DNA of 64,000 bases, from NCBI GenBank assembly GCA_013339765.2, contig CM023448.1, forward strand, positions 279,369,717 through 279,433,716, written 5' to 3'. This stretch comes from Haemaphysalis longicornis (lineage: Eukaryota > Arthropoda > Arachnida > Ixodida > Ixodidae). The notes below the pieces were generated by a model. The model saw only the letters and a program-made list of their open reading frames with translations. It did not search any database and was not told the origin of the DNA. The position numbers and the translations under genes are program-made. Below, piece by piece: positions 9,981 to 22,920 of this stretch (the first letter of the stretch is position 1; the number at the start of each line of letters is the position of its first letter).

Positions 9981-11809
9981 ATCTCTTATACAAAGCTGGC
10001 CTGCTTTGTTTCGCTTCAGGCCCTGCTTGGTTCACTTGGGTTTTTGCTCCCTTCTCTTTCGCACGCGCGCGCGGCTCTGCTCTGCCGTAGTCGCTTTTTT
10101 ATACGTATTTTTAAATATGCCTTCTACACACGCACGGGTATCGACGCACCTCCCGTGTTGCAAGCGGATGTCGCTGCAGCGATTTATGCGATTCGCTACG
10201 TGCTTCCCACTGTTAACGAGTGCCTTTTTATCTAGTATGTGCCTGGGAGACGTATTTCGTGCTTATTCTTTATTGAAACGAGTACTGTGCACTACGTGGG
10301 ATTCGAAACACGCGCGGCTGAAATCACGTGTCGGCTCTCTTCTCACGTGCCCCTCGTTTCGTCTCCGTTGTGATACGTTCGTTCTCCCTGCTCGATGCTC
10401 ACGATCCGAACCGTAAAAACCGCTCCTGCACGGCGTGCCGCATTGTGCAGATATTCCGGACCAACCGGGTTCTTACTCCCAACGTGCGAGCAAATCTCGT
10501 CCGCACGCCCGTTTTGTTCTTCGCCTCCTATTGGTGAAAGCCGGCCGCTGGGACTGGTATTCGAATCCGAGATCCCGTATCAGAGACAGCAGAAAACCTT
10601 GACTTGTGACTATAGTCCCCCACCGACCAACAGTGAATTTTCTTTTGATCGAATACTATAAAACGTCGCAAGACATAACTTAGTCCCCCTCGTATATAGC
10701 AGCATGGTGAATGAGGCCATTCTACTGCTGACTTCTAAATATCGTGTTTAGTTTTGTCGCGGTGGCTGTATGCAGAAAAGTACAAAAAAAAAAGCTTTGC
10801 GTCCTTGTGAGCGATCGCTGTTGATGACTGTAAATCAAAAAGAGCGGTTCGCCGAGCACGGGCAAACGAGCCTGTAGCTCGCTCTTTGTACTGGAATGGT
10901 TTATCCTTGCTACCGCGGCGATCGGGCGGCCAAATCTCCTTTCCCTCTGTTGCTTCCACAACACCGGCCACGCGATTCCGCAATCGTTGCATCGGTGGGA
11001 AATGTTTTTGTGTGATTGTTCACCTGAGTAGGGAGTATGCGATCGTTTAAATATTACCGACCGCGCAATATATTTTGCCGTGACTTAAGAATAGGTATCG
11101 AGTACTTGTCCTCTTGGATGTTCCTCGGCTCTCCCGCCTATGACTCCACACAGGTTTGCACTATTGCAAACTATACCTCTTTCATGGCCTTGTCGCGGCA
11201 TGTTCCCTCTTTTTTTCTATACTAAGCACCAAACCAGCGAACCCTTCCAATCGGAATTTCCGGCTGCGCCAGTGAACCCCAGGCCATTTAATTTTGAACA
11301 CACGCGTACCACTGGTGCACCTTTGGCGCACTGAGCACTGAAGTTGAAACCAGTGGAAACGAGACGCAGAAATACCGGGAGTGCCGTACGAGCACTCAGC
11401 TTAGTGCTTATTTGCAGTGCATAAGCATTGGTCTATAGTTGTATTAAGGTCTTCGAAATATACCTTGATCATAGCCATGTGAACACGCGCCCCGCATGGG
11501 AAACCTTGAGTATTTATGGTGGCAGTATTGGCGACACCGCGAACCCCGAGCCCCCAAACATAAGCTGTAGTCAACCCTGGCGATTTGTTTATAGGTGGAG
11601 GGTAAGAAACCACGAACGGTAGGCGTCGGCGCCGTGGTCAAGCTCCGGCGGATGGGCTCCGTGTCTATTTACCGGGCAAGGAGCTCCAGGACCTCTCTAT
11701 AAGGTTAAGGTTAGAGGAGAAAGAACACCCGTCCCCTGCTTTTTTTCTATGCTGTATAAAAAATTCAACCCCCCCCCCACACAAAAAAAGAAAACAAAAA
11801 AAAACGTGA
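9981..11809. other. Gene-free stretch
   Basis: No gene, TIR pair or SINE recognised. Several frames of 60-136 codons are open on both strands without domain text. A short B-box-like GGTATTCGAATCCGA lies near 10556 without a tRNA fold. Confidence 0.4.
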
Positions 11810-11816
11810 TCGGTCC

Positions 11817-13342
11817 TTGAAAAGGGACCGCACCGAAGTCTCGTTTCCTCAACTCCCAACCATAACCTTTCCAAAGCCTGACAGCTACTCTTGTTTCCTG
11901 GTCATCGAATCACTTGACGCAACCCGCTTTGTTGCTTCAAAATCAGTATATTTGATCACAAAGTATATTGAAGGAATAACTGGGAAAGCATCCAGGAGGG
12001 AGGTAATCCAGGAGGGAGGTAACCCCCCTCCCTCCTGGGTTACCTCTGGCGGCCCATCCCGTCCCCACTCCGCTTGCTGAGCTAGCAGCGGTTGCGGTGG
12101 CAACCCCGTCTATTAGGGGTGCCGCTGCATCCACCATTTCCTCTCCACCGGCCCAAAGCCCACGTCAGGGCACTGAAGAGATGAAGACGGAGGAACCCGC
12201 GGCAGCTCCTACCCTCGCCGTACTGCCTGTCACCTGTGGCGCTCTTGATGCCCTCGGCGCTCGCGGCTCGGGCAAAGCGCACCCAAAAGGTGCGTGGTCC
12301 AGGAGCCCGGTCAGTCGGGTACTCCGAGGACATCCGACGACGACATGGACGTCGCACCGTTCCTGAATGCGTTGCAGTGCAAGGAGCGAGTTGCGATGCC
12401 CAAGCCTCCAGAAAAGCCCGAAAAGCATAAGACCTCACAAAAAGCCCGAAAGAGCTCACATAAACACACATATACATAATGGGAAGACGACACATCACAC
12501 AATGGAACTTCAGAGGCCTATTTAAAAATTTAGTTGATGTATAAGAGTTACTGCATGCCACCCAAACAAGTGCCATGTGCTTACAAGAAACACATTTAAA
12601 CAGAAAACATACGAACTTCCTCAACAATTGTTGTGGCCATAATCGTCCAAAAATCCTTAGCATGTCATCCCGTCACTCTGAGCACTGTCCTTGAGGCTGT
12701 TGCTATCCGAACTATAATCTTTAACAGGCTATTAACAATGCGCTTCATATACATCCCTCCTGATTATTTGATAACAAGTTCTGATTTTGAACCATTGATA
12801 GATCAGTTACCTGAACCATACAGGTAGCTCCTACGACGACAAGCAGCTCCTACGACGTCTTTATACTGCATTGGTAGGATCTCGGTTGGACTAGGGAAGT
12901 GTCGTGTGTGGATCGGCAACGAAAACGGCACTAAAATGATCGACCCGGTGCTGCATTTTTGGCTTCGCCTTGCCTGTGGCGCCTTCCGCACTAGCCCTGT
13001 TGAAAGCCTCTATGCAAAGTGTCATAAATGGTCCCTACATCACTAGAGGATATACACTTGCTTGTTGTATGCCTCACAAATCATGTCTATGACAAATCAT
13101 CCCTTTCATTCAACCATTTATGACACACCTTCACAGCAACTCTTTTTTTTAAATCGTCCATCTATTTCATCCCGTTCCCTCTCAGAGTGAAAAAAGAAGC
13201 TTCTGGGCTAAGTCTCCTCTTCAGGCATCCGCAAGGCACCTGTCATTGATTTTATTGCACCATGGCAACTTCGGCCTGTGTCTTGTGACCTGTCCTTTAT
13301 GCAACTGGACAAAAACAGGGCAGCAACAGTAGCTATTATGCA
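11817..13342 (+). pseudogene. RNase-H-type LINE (I-group-like), 5' and middle parts with RT core deleted
   Basis: Three blocks of one retroelement lie in order. At 11817-12010 an ORF1-like region reads VIESLDATRF and LITKYIEGITGK. At 12479-12830 the start of an apurinic-type endonuclease reads QWNFRG, then CLQETHL (catalytic Asn and Glu motifs), then after a frameshift FIYIPPDYL and LIDQLPEPY; an in-frame stop follows QWNFRGLFKNLVDV. At about 12840-13340 the text jumps to the post-RT region: LRRLYTALVGSRLD, then LRLACGAFRTSPVESLYAK. The C-terminal part of the endonuclease and the entire RT palm are missing. A 13-base phrase AGCTCCTACGACG is repeated at the junction (12825 and 12844). The element is dead. 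Confidence 0.75.
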
Positions 13343-13568
13343 ACCCGCCGTGGTGGCTCAGTGGCTAAGGCGTTGCGCTGCTGAGCACGAGGTCGCGGGC
13401 TCGATTCCCGGCCGCGGCGGCCGCTTTTCTGATGGAGGCGAAAAGCAAAAACGCCCGTGTGTACGAGATTTCGGCGCACGTTAAAGATCCCCAGGTGGTC
13501 AAAATTAAACCGGAGCCCTCCACTACGGCGCGCCTCATCGCCTGCGTTGCGTCGGCGCGTTAAACCCT

Positions 13569-13626
<58 letters not shown>
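13343..13626 (+). mobile_element. Ruka-like SINE, copy 1
   Basis: A tRNA-like head with A box (TGGCTCAGTGG) and B box (GGCTCGATTCCC) is followed by the family body (CTTTTCTGATGGAGGCGAAA, AAAGATCCCCAGGTGGTC) and an (AATC)n tail. The target duplication AGCTATTATGCA is perfect, at 13331-13342 and 13627-13638. Transcription would come from the internal Pol III promoter, with movement by a LINE's machinery. Perfect duplication and the long tail suggest a young copy. Confidence 0.95.
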
Positions 13627-13627
<1 letters not shown>

Positions 13628-13690
13628 GCTATTATGCAGAATTATTAGATGAACAGGGCAGCAACAGTAGCTATTATGCAGAATTATTAG
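13627..13690 (+). repeat. Short tandem duplication flanking the SINE target
   Basis: AACAGGGCAGCAACAGTAGC occurs before the SINE (13313) and again after it (13652), each followed by TATTATGCA; the two right-hand sites also continue as GAATTATTAG. The target site was therefore already duplicated when the SINE inserted. Confidence 0.75.
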
Positions 13691-13839
13691 TTGCGAAGGC
13701 ATCTCATTCACTCGCCCTGTCCCTGCATCCGGCGTCGTCGTCGGCGTCCACCCCTCCCCCATTCTCCTCGCCGCGCCAGCTGCGCTCTCCGCCGCTCACC
13801 CCCTCTCCTCTCCGATAGCGAACACTCTCTCGCGAGGGG

Positions 13840-13935
13840 CATTGGATTGGATTCGATTCGATTGGATTTGCTTGGATTGGATTGGATTGTATTTTGATTG
13901 GATTGGATTAAAGTGGATTGTGTTGGATTGTGTTG
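13840..13935 (+). repeat. GGATT minisatellite
   Basis: About fifteen variants of TTGGATTGGATT, some with CGATT or TGTATT. No gene. Confidence 0.85.
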
Positions 13936-14468
13936 CGTCATAGCCGCGGCAGACGCACTGGCGCCGGCGCGTCCCCTCACCGTTATGCGCGCTATAAAAC
14001 GCGGTGCCTGCGCCGCTCCGCTCCATCGTTCCAGCGCCGTTCCTCCGCTGTCCAACGCTGCAACGTGAACCCCCTATGCGTCGCATCTACACAGGGGTTC
14101 CCGCGAGGGGAGGTGGGAGTTTTTTTATGCAGAATTTCCTCTTTCTGCAGAAGTATACCAGTGTGCAGATTTTTACTGTGACGCAGCAAAGACCACTAAG
14201 GCTGTCTTGCGCTGCGCACGGACGGAACTTTAATGTGTGTATAAGAATGAACTTCCACAATAGAATTTTTACGGCTGAAGCACGCGGTATTCTAATTGTT
14301 GTACATCACATTGTCCAACATCAAATTTTAGTCCATAGTGTATACCGATTCTCTTAGCGTTGTACGCGCACTTTCGTCTTGAAAACGTTAAAAAATGATG
14401 TAATCAATCTTGCTTTTAAGGCTCTTACGTCGGCATATGCCTCAAGTCTCGAGATAACAATATGCTAG

Positions 14469-15195
14469 GTTCCTGGCCACTGTGGGATAGCCGGGAACGA
14501 AACCACGGATCAAATGGCCGCTGCTGCTATACTCTTGAATACAGTAGACATAACATTACCCTACACCGACATGAAGCCACACATCAGACAACAACTTCGC
14601 AAAACATGGCAAACACACTGGAGTGAACACACAGACAACAAGTTATACGTAATAAAACCACACTTGGGACCATAAATACATCACTAACGCACGTAACAGA
14701 TACACATGAGGTGCATTTGCTATATACGGATAGGGCGCACACATGCAACACACTCGTATCTGCTCACAGGGCCTGGCAAGACCTCTGTGTAGCAAGTGCG
14801 GAGAGGCCCCATCCGTAGTTCACATACTCATTCAATGCAAGGCACTTGACACAACACGACGCATACACTTCCCACATGCAGCTATGCAGCCTACACATCT
14901 CACTACACCCAGCGTTTTTCCTGTCGGGAGATCCCATGTTTTCTGTCAAGCGTGTTTTTAAATATTTAGCAGCAGTGAAATTTTTAGACCTAATTTCATA
15001 CCACGCGTAACCACAACCTGGCCTTCTACACCAGCCATCCTCATTGTTTTTTACTGATTTTACTATAGATCTTGTTGAGCGATTTTGGTGTTTCCGTCTT
15101 CATCCCTAACGTTTTGGCGCTCTTTGCCCCAGTTGGCCTTATGCCATTAACATCCAACCAACACCAACACCACCACCACACCACCACTACCATCA
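14469..15195 (+). pseudogene. RNase-H-type LINE, C-terminal part and 3' end
   Basis: From 14469 a frame reads VPGHCGIAGNETTDQMA, the C-terminal signature of the RNase H domain in I-group LINEs, then a linker ending at a stop at 14673. After frameshifts the C-terminal zinc-finger text follows (LCSKCGEAPSVVHILIQC, C-x2-C...H-x4-C). The end carries TTTTGGCGCTCTTTGCC, CATTAACATCC and an imperfect ACC-rich tail to about 15195. It lies in the same orientation and order as 11817-13342 and is probably the same copy, split by 13640-14440. Confidence 0.7.
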
Positions 15196-17063
15196 CTATG
15201 TGAACACACGCAGCGCGCCAGATTTTCGCTACTACGGACATAAGCGCTTCGCTTCGCAACGAAACAAACTTTCAGTGTTGTGATTTCCTCGAGCGCGCAC
15301 GAAAGGGTGTAACTCGGGTTTGCCTGTGCTGTTCTTCTCGAGCAGAAGAGGCAGCCTCCCCCCTTCGTTGTTCCGCCAATGACTTGACAGGCGTGGCAGG
15401 AACTGCAACGTTCCTTGTCTTCTCACGGCCTGCTGTTTGTGTAGTATATGAGGTACCATATGAGGCTATCTGTACCAAATCGAAGTGGGACAGTGGAGCG
15501 GGTAATATTTGTTTGTTTGTTTTTTTAGAAAAAAATCGTTGCAACCGTGGCATTCCATATCTCTGCGAACAGCGTACGCGTGTATGCCTGCACGCGGCGG
15601 GGCTCATGCGACCTTCCGTGCTGGGCCGACGCAGGCAGGATGCGCGCACAGTACCGTGGTAGGAAGACTCCAATGCAAAAAATGCCATGATTGGCGATGC
15701 GTGCGAAGGTGCAGCGGTGTCCCTGTATACGTATGTCGCCTGCGCAATGCGCATGTTTCAAGGACGACTCACGCTCAAAGCATGATGTCATGTTTTTAAC
15801 CTGCCCAACTGTTTTCCCAGTCCAAACCCAGTCAGATAGGACAAATGATTTTACACGCGAACATGTTATTGATTTCCCTGAGTTTGAAAGACTAGAAAGA
15901 AAATATACATGTTGCTTGCCGCATATGCTGAGCGGCCGTACATGGTGTGTATACGCTGTTGTTGTTTCATGCCTCAGGAATTTTCCAAAATTTAGTTAAC
16001 TTTCCTACCGCAGACGAGCTAAGGCGTCGAACGTTCTGAGTGCAGCGTATCCGTAGGTATATGCGTACGGGCGTCCACCGCGGTTCTTCCTCCAGAAATT
16101 CTCGGGCTCGTTTGGAGGGTGGAATGAGGGGGAGGAGCGGACGAATCTGCCAGTCAAGCAACAACAGATAATTATTTTTCTCTCTAAATCAATGCATCGA
16201 GCTCGCGCATCCTCGACGCCTGCTGTCCCCACGACGATCATTCATTTTGCAGTTTGAAGAACAAAAATGAAGAAAATAATAATTGCATTGCACTCCGACG
16301 CTTCCGTTTTTTTATTTTGAACTACCATTTCGTTTCCTTAGCATTATCCCTCTCCTTTGCCCCCCCCCCCCCCCTTTTTTCTTCCGAAATTAAATTCTGC
16401 GTTGCTAGGCACATCAAATCGCGCAACCTGCAGTTGTGGGCGGAAATGGCAACAGAGTATAGCGTATAGCAAGACGAAAGGCCGGCTGCGCATTCCTCAC
16501 AACCGATACTTCTTTTCCATGAAGCGATTGGGTAACGTGAGTTCGTTGCGTGACTTCCCCGCACATAGCACGTGCAAAACTGTCTTGCCCTTTTTCGAAG
16601 CACGTTCGCACGAGTCGGTCCGTGTGCATCGTTCGCCAAGAAAAGGCACCGTGTATCGCGGATGCGCCTTCCCTTGATGCACGTGAATGGCTGTTATGGG
16701 ACGAGGTGCTTCTCCTTGAAAGATGGACTTCCCGTGCACTGGGCTCGGAACATAAATTCACAATGAAAACACGGAACAACGCGCTGTGCCGCTCGATTCA
16801 ACTCCCGCCCACCGAACACAACTAGTGACGCGCGGAGATGTTACACAACTGAGGCCCCTAAAATAACTTTATTCGTAACGAGCCGCAGGCGTCAAGGGAC
16901 GTAGGTTTTACGTAAAGAGTGCGAGTCGACTATATGAACGTACACGGTGCACGTTTCACTTAGTTTGCTTACCATGGCGCGCAAAAAACTAACGAGTACA
17001 CTCGCATTGCCTCCGCACTTGCCCCGCAGCCTTTTGCATGTACTACACTAAGGCATCGCACCT
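15196..17063. other. Gene-free stretch
   Basis: No recognisable gene. It includes a C15 run at about 16360-16374 followed by T6, and several frames of up to 160 codons on the minus strand without domain text. Confidence 0.4.
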
Positions 17064-17090
17064 CCCCCCCCCCCCCCCCCCCCCCCCCCC
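17064..17090 (+). repeat. Poly-C run of 27
   Basis: Uninterrupted C27, followed by TTGTTTTGCAGG. Such runs are common assembly trouble spots. Confidence 0.9.
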
Positions 17091-17212
17091 TTGTTTTGCA
17101 GGCTACTTTTCGGCGTATATGTATCAACCAAACTATGAGTTACCAGATGCGCTTTCGTTACGTTCATGTAAGTATGGCTTATGACCGTCGTGTAGTTACG
17201 CGATTCCAAGCA

Positions 17213-17367
17213 CAGTGTGACCCGGATATATAGAATTCAAATGGGAAAATAATTTGATATAATCGAAAATTCTATATACAAATGCATAATGCATTAACAT
17301 TTCAAGTGAACGTTCCCTTTACTGTTAAAACGATAATTCGGTATATCCGTGTTCGGTGTACACCGTA
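17213..17367. mobile_element. Short pogo-like MITE, internally deleted copy
   Basis: Both ends match those of the 1-kb element at 20995-22016: left CAGTGTGACCCGGATATATA, right ATTCGGTATATCCGTGTTCG. Almost all of the middle is missing. The exact ends and target duplication are uncertain. Confidence 0.55.
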
Positions 17368-18430
17368 CGTGCGAATATCTTAGAGAAAATGAGGTGGCAA
17401 TAATTGCTTTACTATTGTATTTCTGTGAGCTAAAACCGGACACGTTGCTTGCCCAGTTGCTCCGTATGTAAGTAGCCTTGTGTCAGCGAACGTGCGGTGA
17501 CTGTACCAGTTAACCCACGCCCAGAAGTGTGAAATCGACGCGTCTCGCCCAGAAACCTGCACCGGCGGAGGCTTTTACAAAATCCGGCACCTCTGCTTGT
17601 AGACCAAAGTACTTGTCAGGCAGTTAAAGTGAAGGAGCGCCAAATATTGTGCCGCCGTCGTCCAGATATAGCCACGCAGAAATTCTGAATGCAGGGCGCC
17701 CTGGGTAATACCTCACAGCAGGGGCGGATCCAGGGTGGCATCAAGGGGAGGGGGGCTCACTACAGTTGCATCTATATAGCAGAGGACGCGAAGGCGCGAG
17801 AAATCCACGCAAATACTGATTTTCTTTTTTCGTGCTGGTACGTAAAGGCGTAGAAGAAAACAAACCTTGCGGCACTACATAATGGTTTTAAGAATGCGCT
17901 GAGCTATTTTTGTGCAAAAGAAACTGGGAAAAAGAAGTACGCAGTGGTCAGTACAGTGGGAGTGGTTTTATATGTATGCAAGATAAATCTCGGCACGTAC
18001 ATACGTCGCGATTTCTGGAGTCGTTCTAGTCAGAGCTGAAAGTACAATCTTCCGACACACATTGAATAAGGAAGGATTTATCGTATATATGCTATGTATC
18101 GGAGGAAAATGTCATGCATAAAAAAAACATCTACATACATTGTTCTGATAATTTATTCAATGCAAAAGGACCTTCAGCGACCGAAAACCGCAAGGCCAAA
18201 CAAGCGCAAACAAACAAAAATTCCTCTATGGCATAGACATGGAATCGCTCAAGTATCAGACATCATAAAATGAAGGGGAACTCTGTGTCTAAATAAACAT
18301 TTCAAATAAATTTGTCATCTTCTAAACACACAAATTATTGATATCAGTGATAAGCATTACAATGATAAATGCAGTCAATATACAGCCATTCGTTTTTTTC
18401 GTTATATATAGATTGCAGAGATAGCAGCAA

Positions 18431-18914
18431 TCAGCGGTTCCCACCATGAGGAAAACGCTTAATTACACTATTTACGCCGACGAAAATGTCCGGGTGCGTA
18501 GACAGTAACGCAAGTCCTAACAAACTATCTTCGCGCATGGTGGACCGAATCCACGTCTTCAGTCTGCGAAGAGTTGAAAAGTACCTTTCTGCTGTAGCAA
18601 CGCTGATCGACAGCGTCACCAGGACCTAGATCTAGGAGTGTGGTGAACGGTCAGAAAAATGCCCTTGTCGCAAGCGCCGAAGGCCTCAATGGCTGTCGAC
18701 GAAATGCACGCACCCCATTCCTTTTCTCGGCACCACTTCGCAAGCCACAAGTCGTACTCAACGCGGAACGCCCGTTCAAAATTAGTCGGTGGCGTGCGAG
18801 TAATTGAGCCGTATTTCATTGCAAGGCTGCTGCAAATCAGGCTACCTCCGGAAGTGCAACTGGCATGTACTAAATTAGAAAGCAACAAAGAAAAGAGCTG
18901 GAACATATCCAGCG

Positions 18915-18939
<25 letters not shown>
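18431..18939 (-). pseudogene. hAT transposase, C-terminal dimerisation region
   Basis: The 18431-18640 part reads SISVATAERYFSTLRRLKTW followed by RSTM and GLALL, the hAT dimerisation (Dimer_Tnp_hAT) signature. The upstream part, 18616-18939 in another frame, reads DLWLAKWCREKEW and STAIEAFGACDKGIF, which precede the dimerisation helix in the ZMYM1-like/DUF4371 class of hAT proteins. A frameshift near 18620-18630 separates them. In intact relatives this region holds the dimer and the catalytic Glu domain's end. The gene is inactive. Confidence 0.85.
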
Positions 18940-19392
<453 letters not shown>

Positions 19393-19504
19393 CGGAGCAC
19401 ATTGTCCAACAGGAGCGCGTGGACAGTGTGTCTGAAGCAAGTGGCAACGTCACTTGTGGACACTGACCACAAGTGACGCACATGTGGACGCGTGGACGCA
19501 CGCG

Positions 19505-19553
19505 TTAAGTTAGTAGCAAGCTTGTTAGTTAGTTAGCAAGTTAGTAGCAAGCT
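19505..19553 (+). repeat. Short tandem repeat AAGTTAGTAGCAAGCTTG
   Basis: Two copies of the phrase at about 19505 and 19538, separated by TTAGTTAGTTAGC. They lie between the LINE tail and the hAT transposase text. Confidence 0.7.
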
Positions 19554-19554
19554 T

Positions 19555-20490
19555 GTTTTTCGGCGTGTGCTTCAGGCGAAGATCTGTCCCGATATACTCA
19601 GCGAATGCAGTGGCCTGATTAGCTTTCGCTCAAACGTCGCTTCTCCCGCAGTGCTGTCAGCGTGCCCTGCACAGCGTCTTGAGCGGTCTTAACGTCTATC
19701 GATGGTTTTTGAAACACCTTGCTGAGCGGATACGTGAGTGCCAAAAGATCATTTAGGACCACCAAAGCAATAACGAAACGGCTATCAGATATCGCAGCGA
19801 GAAGTGTCGCAGCTCTGGAGGCACTCTGGCGTTCCCTCCAACCGGCAATGTTATCTAACGTTTCGACAATCTTCCGGAGAGGGCTGCGTAACTGCTGAAC
19901 ACTTTCTTTGCGTTCGACTCATCGGGTTGGGCAGAATCCTGGAGTTTCCCTCCAAACTGTTTGAGAACGAAGCTGTGAAGGATGCCGTTACTTCCTTTAT
20001 CAGACCGCGGTATTCCGGATATCTTGCACTTTAATTGATCTCGAAATTAATAAGTTAAGCGCGTGATTACAGCATGAGCATCTTATACAGAGCATGCGGC
20101 GCACTTATTTTTATCTCTGCTACCGCTCCCTTCGTTTCAAACACCGTAGTGCTACAACCATCTGTCCCAACGCCGACACAGTTCTTTAAATTCAGTCCAT
20201 GCCTTTGTGAAATGGCTAGAACAGTGCGCCCCAGATCTTTACCTGTAATGGTCGGCTCGTGGCATTGATTCATTGTCCCAGAGTGATAAATTTAAGGAAG
20301 TCCTCGCGGAGTACGTCTTCATGCACGTAGCGCAACACCAGCGCTATAGTTGTGACTCGTGGGCAATATCCGTAGTCTTATCAAACATGATTCTGTGTAA
20401 AACCGCAGTTTTAGCTCTTTCTGTGATGATCTGATTTCATCACCGCAACAGGATATAAGTTGGTCCTGAATGGTCTTGGTGATGTACGTT
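19555..20490 (-). pseudogene. hAT transposase, central DUF4371/catalytic region
   Basis: Read on the minus strand, text from several frames follows the family order: TYITKTIQDQLISCCGDEIR (20410-20490), then DLGRTVLAI and CVGVGTDGCS (20067-20273), then NHALNLLISRSIKVQDIRN with the His-Ala-Leu-Asn motif (about 20000-20060), then TR-stop-VERKESV and KIVETLDNIAGWRERQ, then FVIALVVLNDLLALTYPLSK (to about 19620). The stop at 19919-19921 (TGA) replaces the Trp of the conserved TRWVER. At least three frameshifts occur. This is the core nuclease portion of a ZMYM1-like hAT transposase, now dead. Confidence 0.85.
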
Positions 20491-20994
20491 TCCCGCCCTC
20501 AATAAAATTTTACCAACATTGAGTTCAATGTTTGTTGACAAAAGTCGACAAAAGCTACCAACATTGAGTAGACTGTCTACTTACTGTCTATAGACTTCCT
20601 AGCAACAGCCTACCAACTTTTTGTCAACCATTGGCCACCGTGTTTGAAATGAAACGTTTCTGTAGACTTTCTACAGAAATTTTTTGTAGACTTATACTCA
20701 ATCGCTGTTGCTAACCGAAGCGTTTCTGACAGGATATTCGAAACGTGATGCAGTGAGAAAAGCCGGCCATTCCTAGACCGTTGTGTCAATACAGCTTAAT
20801 AGAACGTCGTCATTATTGCCCTTTAAAAGATCGTTTAGTGGGAGCAAAAATGAAAAAAAAAAGAAAGCAGAAACAGATTAGGCCTCGGGAACCTCGTCTG
20901 CGAGGGTTCACATTTTGCGGAGCCACACATCCACACGCGCACTTTCTGAAACACAACACAACAAACAACACAACCCCAGCTCACAAACGTACTA

Positions 20995-22016
20995 CAGTCG
21001 AACACGGATATATCGAACTCCAAGGGGATCGCGAAATAGTTCGATATATGAAAAATTCGATATAAAAAATATGGGCTCTGAGACCTCACCTATGGCGGAC
21101 GATCACTTGCCGATCGTCGCATTCAAGAATGACAACTAATTCCGCACTAAGGACGCAACAGGACGCTTTATTTCCGTGAAAAAAAATCGCCTGCTTCTTC
21201 GTCCTGGAAATGAAATTAAAGACGCTGGTCTCGATCTTCTTGAGCTGCACAACTAGAAAATTCCAGCAGTACGCTGCGCTTTCGCACACCACGCACAACA
21301 CGCACACAAAAGAAGAACAGCGCGCCCGTACCACAAGAACTTTGAAGGTAAACAATTCCAAGCGCTCGCGATTGGTCATCTCCGAGAGAAACAGTGATCT
21401 CCGAAAGGTGCGGGACAACTCGCCAAACAGCAGCAACAGCAGCGAATGCAAAAGAAGGAGGAGGCCGCCAGCGCCTTCGTTCCCTCTTCCCTTTCCGAGA
21501 CGACATTGGGGGAAGACAAGACCCAGAGAGAGAGAAACCAAAACTCTTTTTCGGCCAACCGGGGAACGTCCGCAGCCGAAAAAAAAAAAAAAGAAAGGAC
21601 GTGTGCATTCGGGGCATCCTTACCTCGCACTGTCAAATTTTCCGAGCGTTCGGGCTTGTGTGCCTAGCATACCGGGCTCCGTCCGCCTAACGCTACGGCG
21701 GCCGGTAGCGGGGCCCGACTGGGTAAGCGCAAATTCGTTCCGGTAGGGGGGATTAGTTTTGCGAGCCAGCCTTCGCCATGCCCGCGCATTCTCTATATAT
21801 CTTCCTCAAGCTCAATCGGGGGGTGCAGCGACCGCCGAAGAGCACCTTCCAGCTCGCGCGGCGTTCGATATAACCAATGTCGGAAAAAATGCGGTTTCGA
21901 TATAGAAGTACGAATTCCTATACTTTTACACAGAATTTTCAAGGGGATAATTTAAGGAGTTCGATATAAGACAATAATTCGATATACCCGTGTTTCGATA
22001 TATCCGGTTCGACCTG
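20995..22016. mobile_element. Pogo/Tigger-like MITE, 1.0 kb, nested at third level
   Basis: The ends are CAGTCGAACACGGATATATC and, at the right, ATATCCGGTTCGACCTG, flanked by TA at 20993-20994 and 22017-22018. Repeated TTCGATATA phrases fill both inner ends (20995-21075 and 21865-22016). Long interior frames (21086-21746) are GC-rich chance frames without DDE text. CAGTCGAAC-type ends with a TA target fit pogo/Tigger elements. Confidence 0.8.
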
Positions 22017-22805
22017 TACTTCCGAAAAAAACCACAAGCGCTAGCAAGCAGGACACCGACACCGCACAAATGCTAGCAGTGCACTTCATGTATATATAAC
22101 CGCCAGCCGCGGGATGCCGATGCCGCGGTGAGGCGCGCCTCTCATTGCATGTTTACAAAACTACGCATTATTATTGCAAAATATAATACCGCGAAACACT
22201 GGAACGTAAGCAATTGCACATATCTTCATGTTTACTTTATTGTTGCAAGCTGTAACTAAACAAAACGGAAATCTGGAATGGGTTGCGCGCCGCGTTTCGG
22301 CTGCCTCCGGTGATTGACGCGTTTCTCCCGGAGGTACGCAAAAAGGGAGGGGCGCCGCTGGCGGTTGGCCGAGAGCGACCAAAACATCTGCGCCGGCCGT
22401 ATTAGGTGGGCATAGCAGGCGATTTTAGATTATCGCCGTTGTTGGAGACACGTCCAGTAGTCTGTCGCGAAATATTTACTGGCATAATTCGTTCCTTTCA
22501 AACCATGCATGGCACTTAGCTTGCGCAAATCAAAACACAGTGACGAGCGGTTGCGCGTGGTTGATGCCGCTGGCTGGCGCTTGTTCGGAAACGCTGAATA
22601 GTCATGTTGATCACCGTGAAGAGTGAAAGCGAGCGGGTCGTGAAGTACCAACCCGTGCGGCTGAGGGACGAACTGGTTGTTCCGAGGGAGAAACTGCGCG
22701 GCTCGAGGTACGAACAGTGAAAGTTGCTCCCTTTTGCTACTTTTTTTTTTCTCGGGCTGCACAAGTGTGAAGATACATGCAGAGAGAGAGGGAGAGAGAA
22801 AGATA

Positions 22806-22920
22806 CGTGTGTGTGTGTGTGTGTGTGGTGTGGTGGTGTGGTGTGCGTGCGTGCGTGCATGCGTGCAGGCGCTCGGGCGCGCGTGTGTTTGTGTGTGTGT
22901 GTGGTGTGTGTGTGTGTGTT
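22806..22920 (+). repeat. (GT)n-rich tract
   Basis: GTGTGT runs mixed with GGTGTGGTGGTG and GTGCGTGC, following an AG-rich stretch (22781-22800). Confidence 0.9.
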
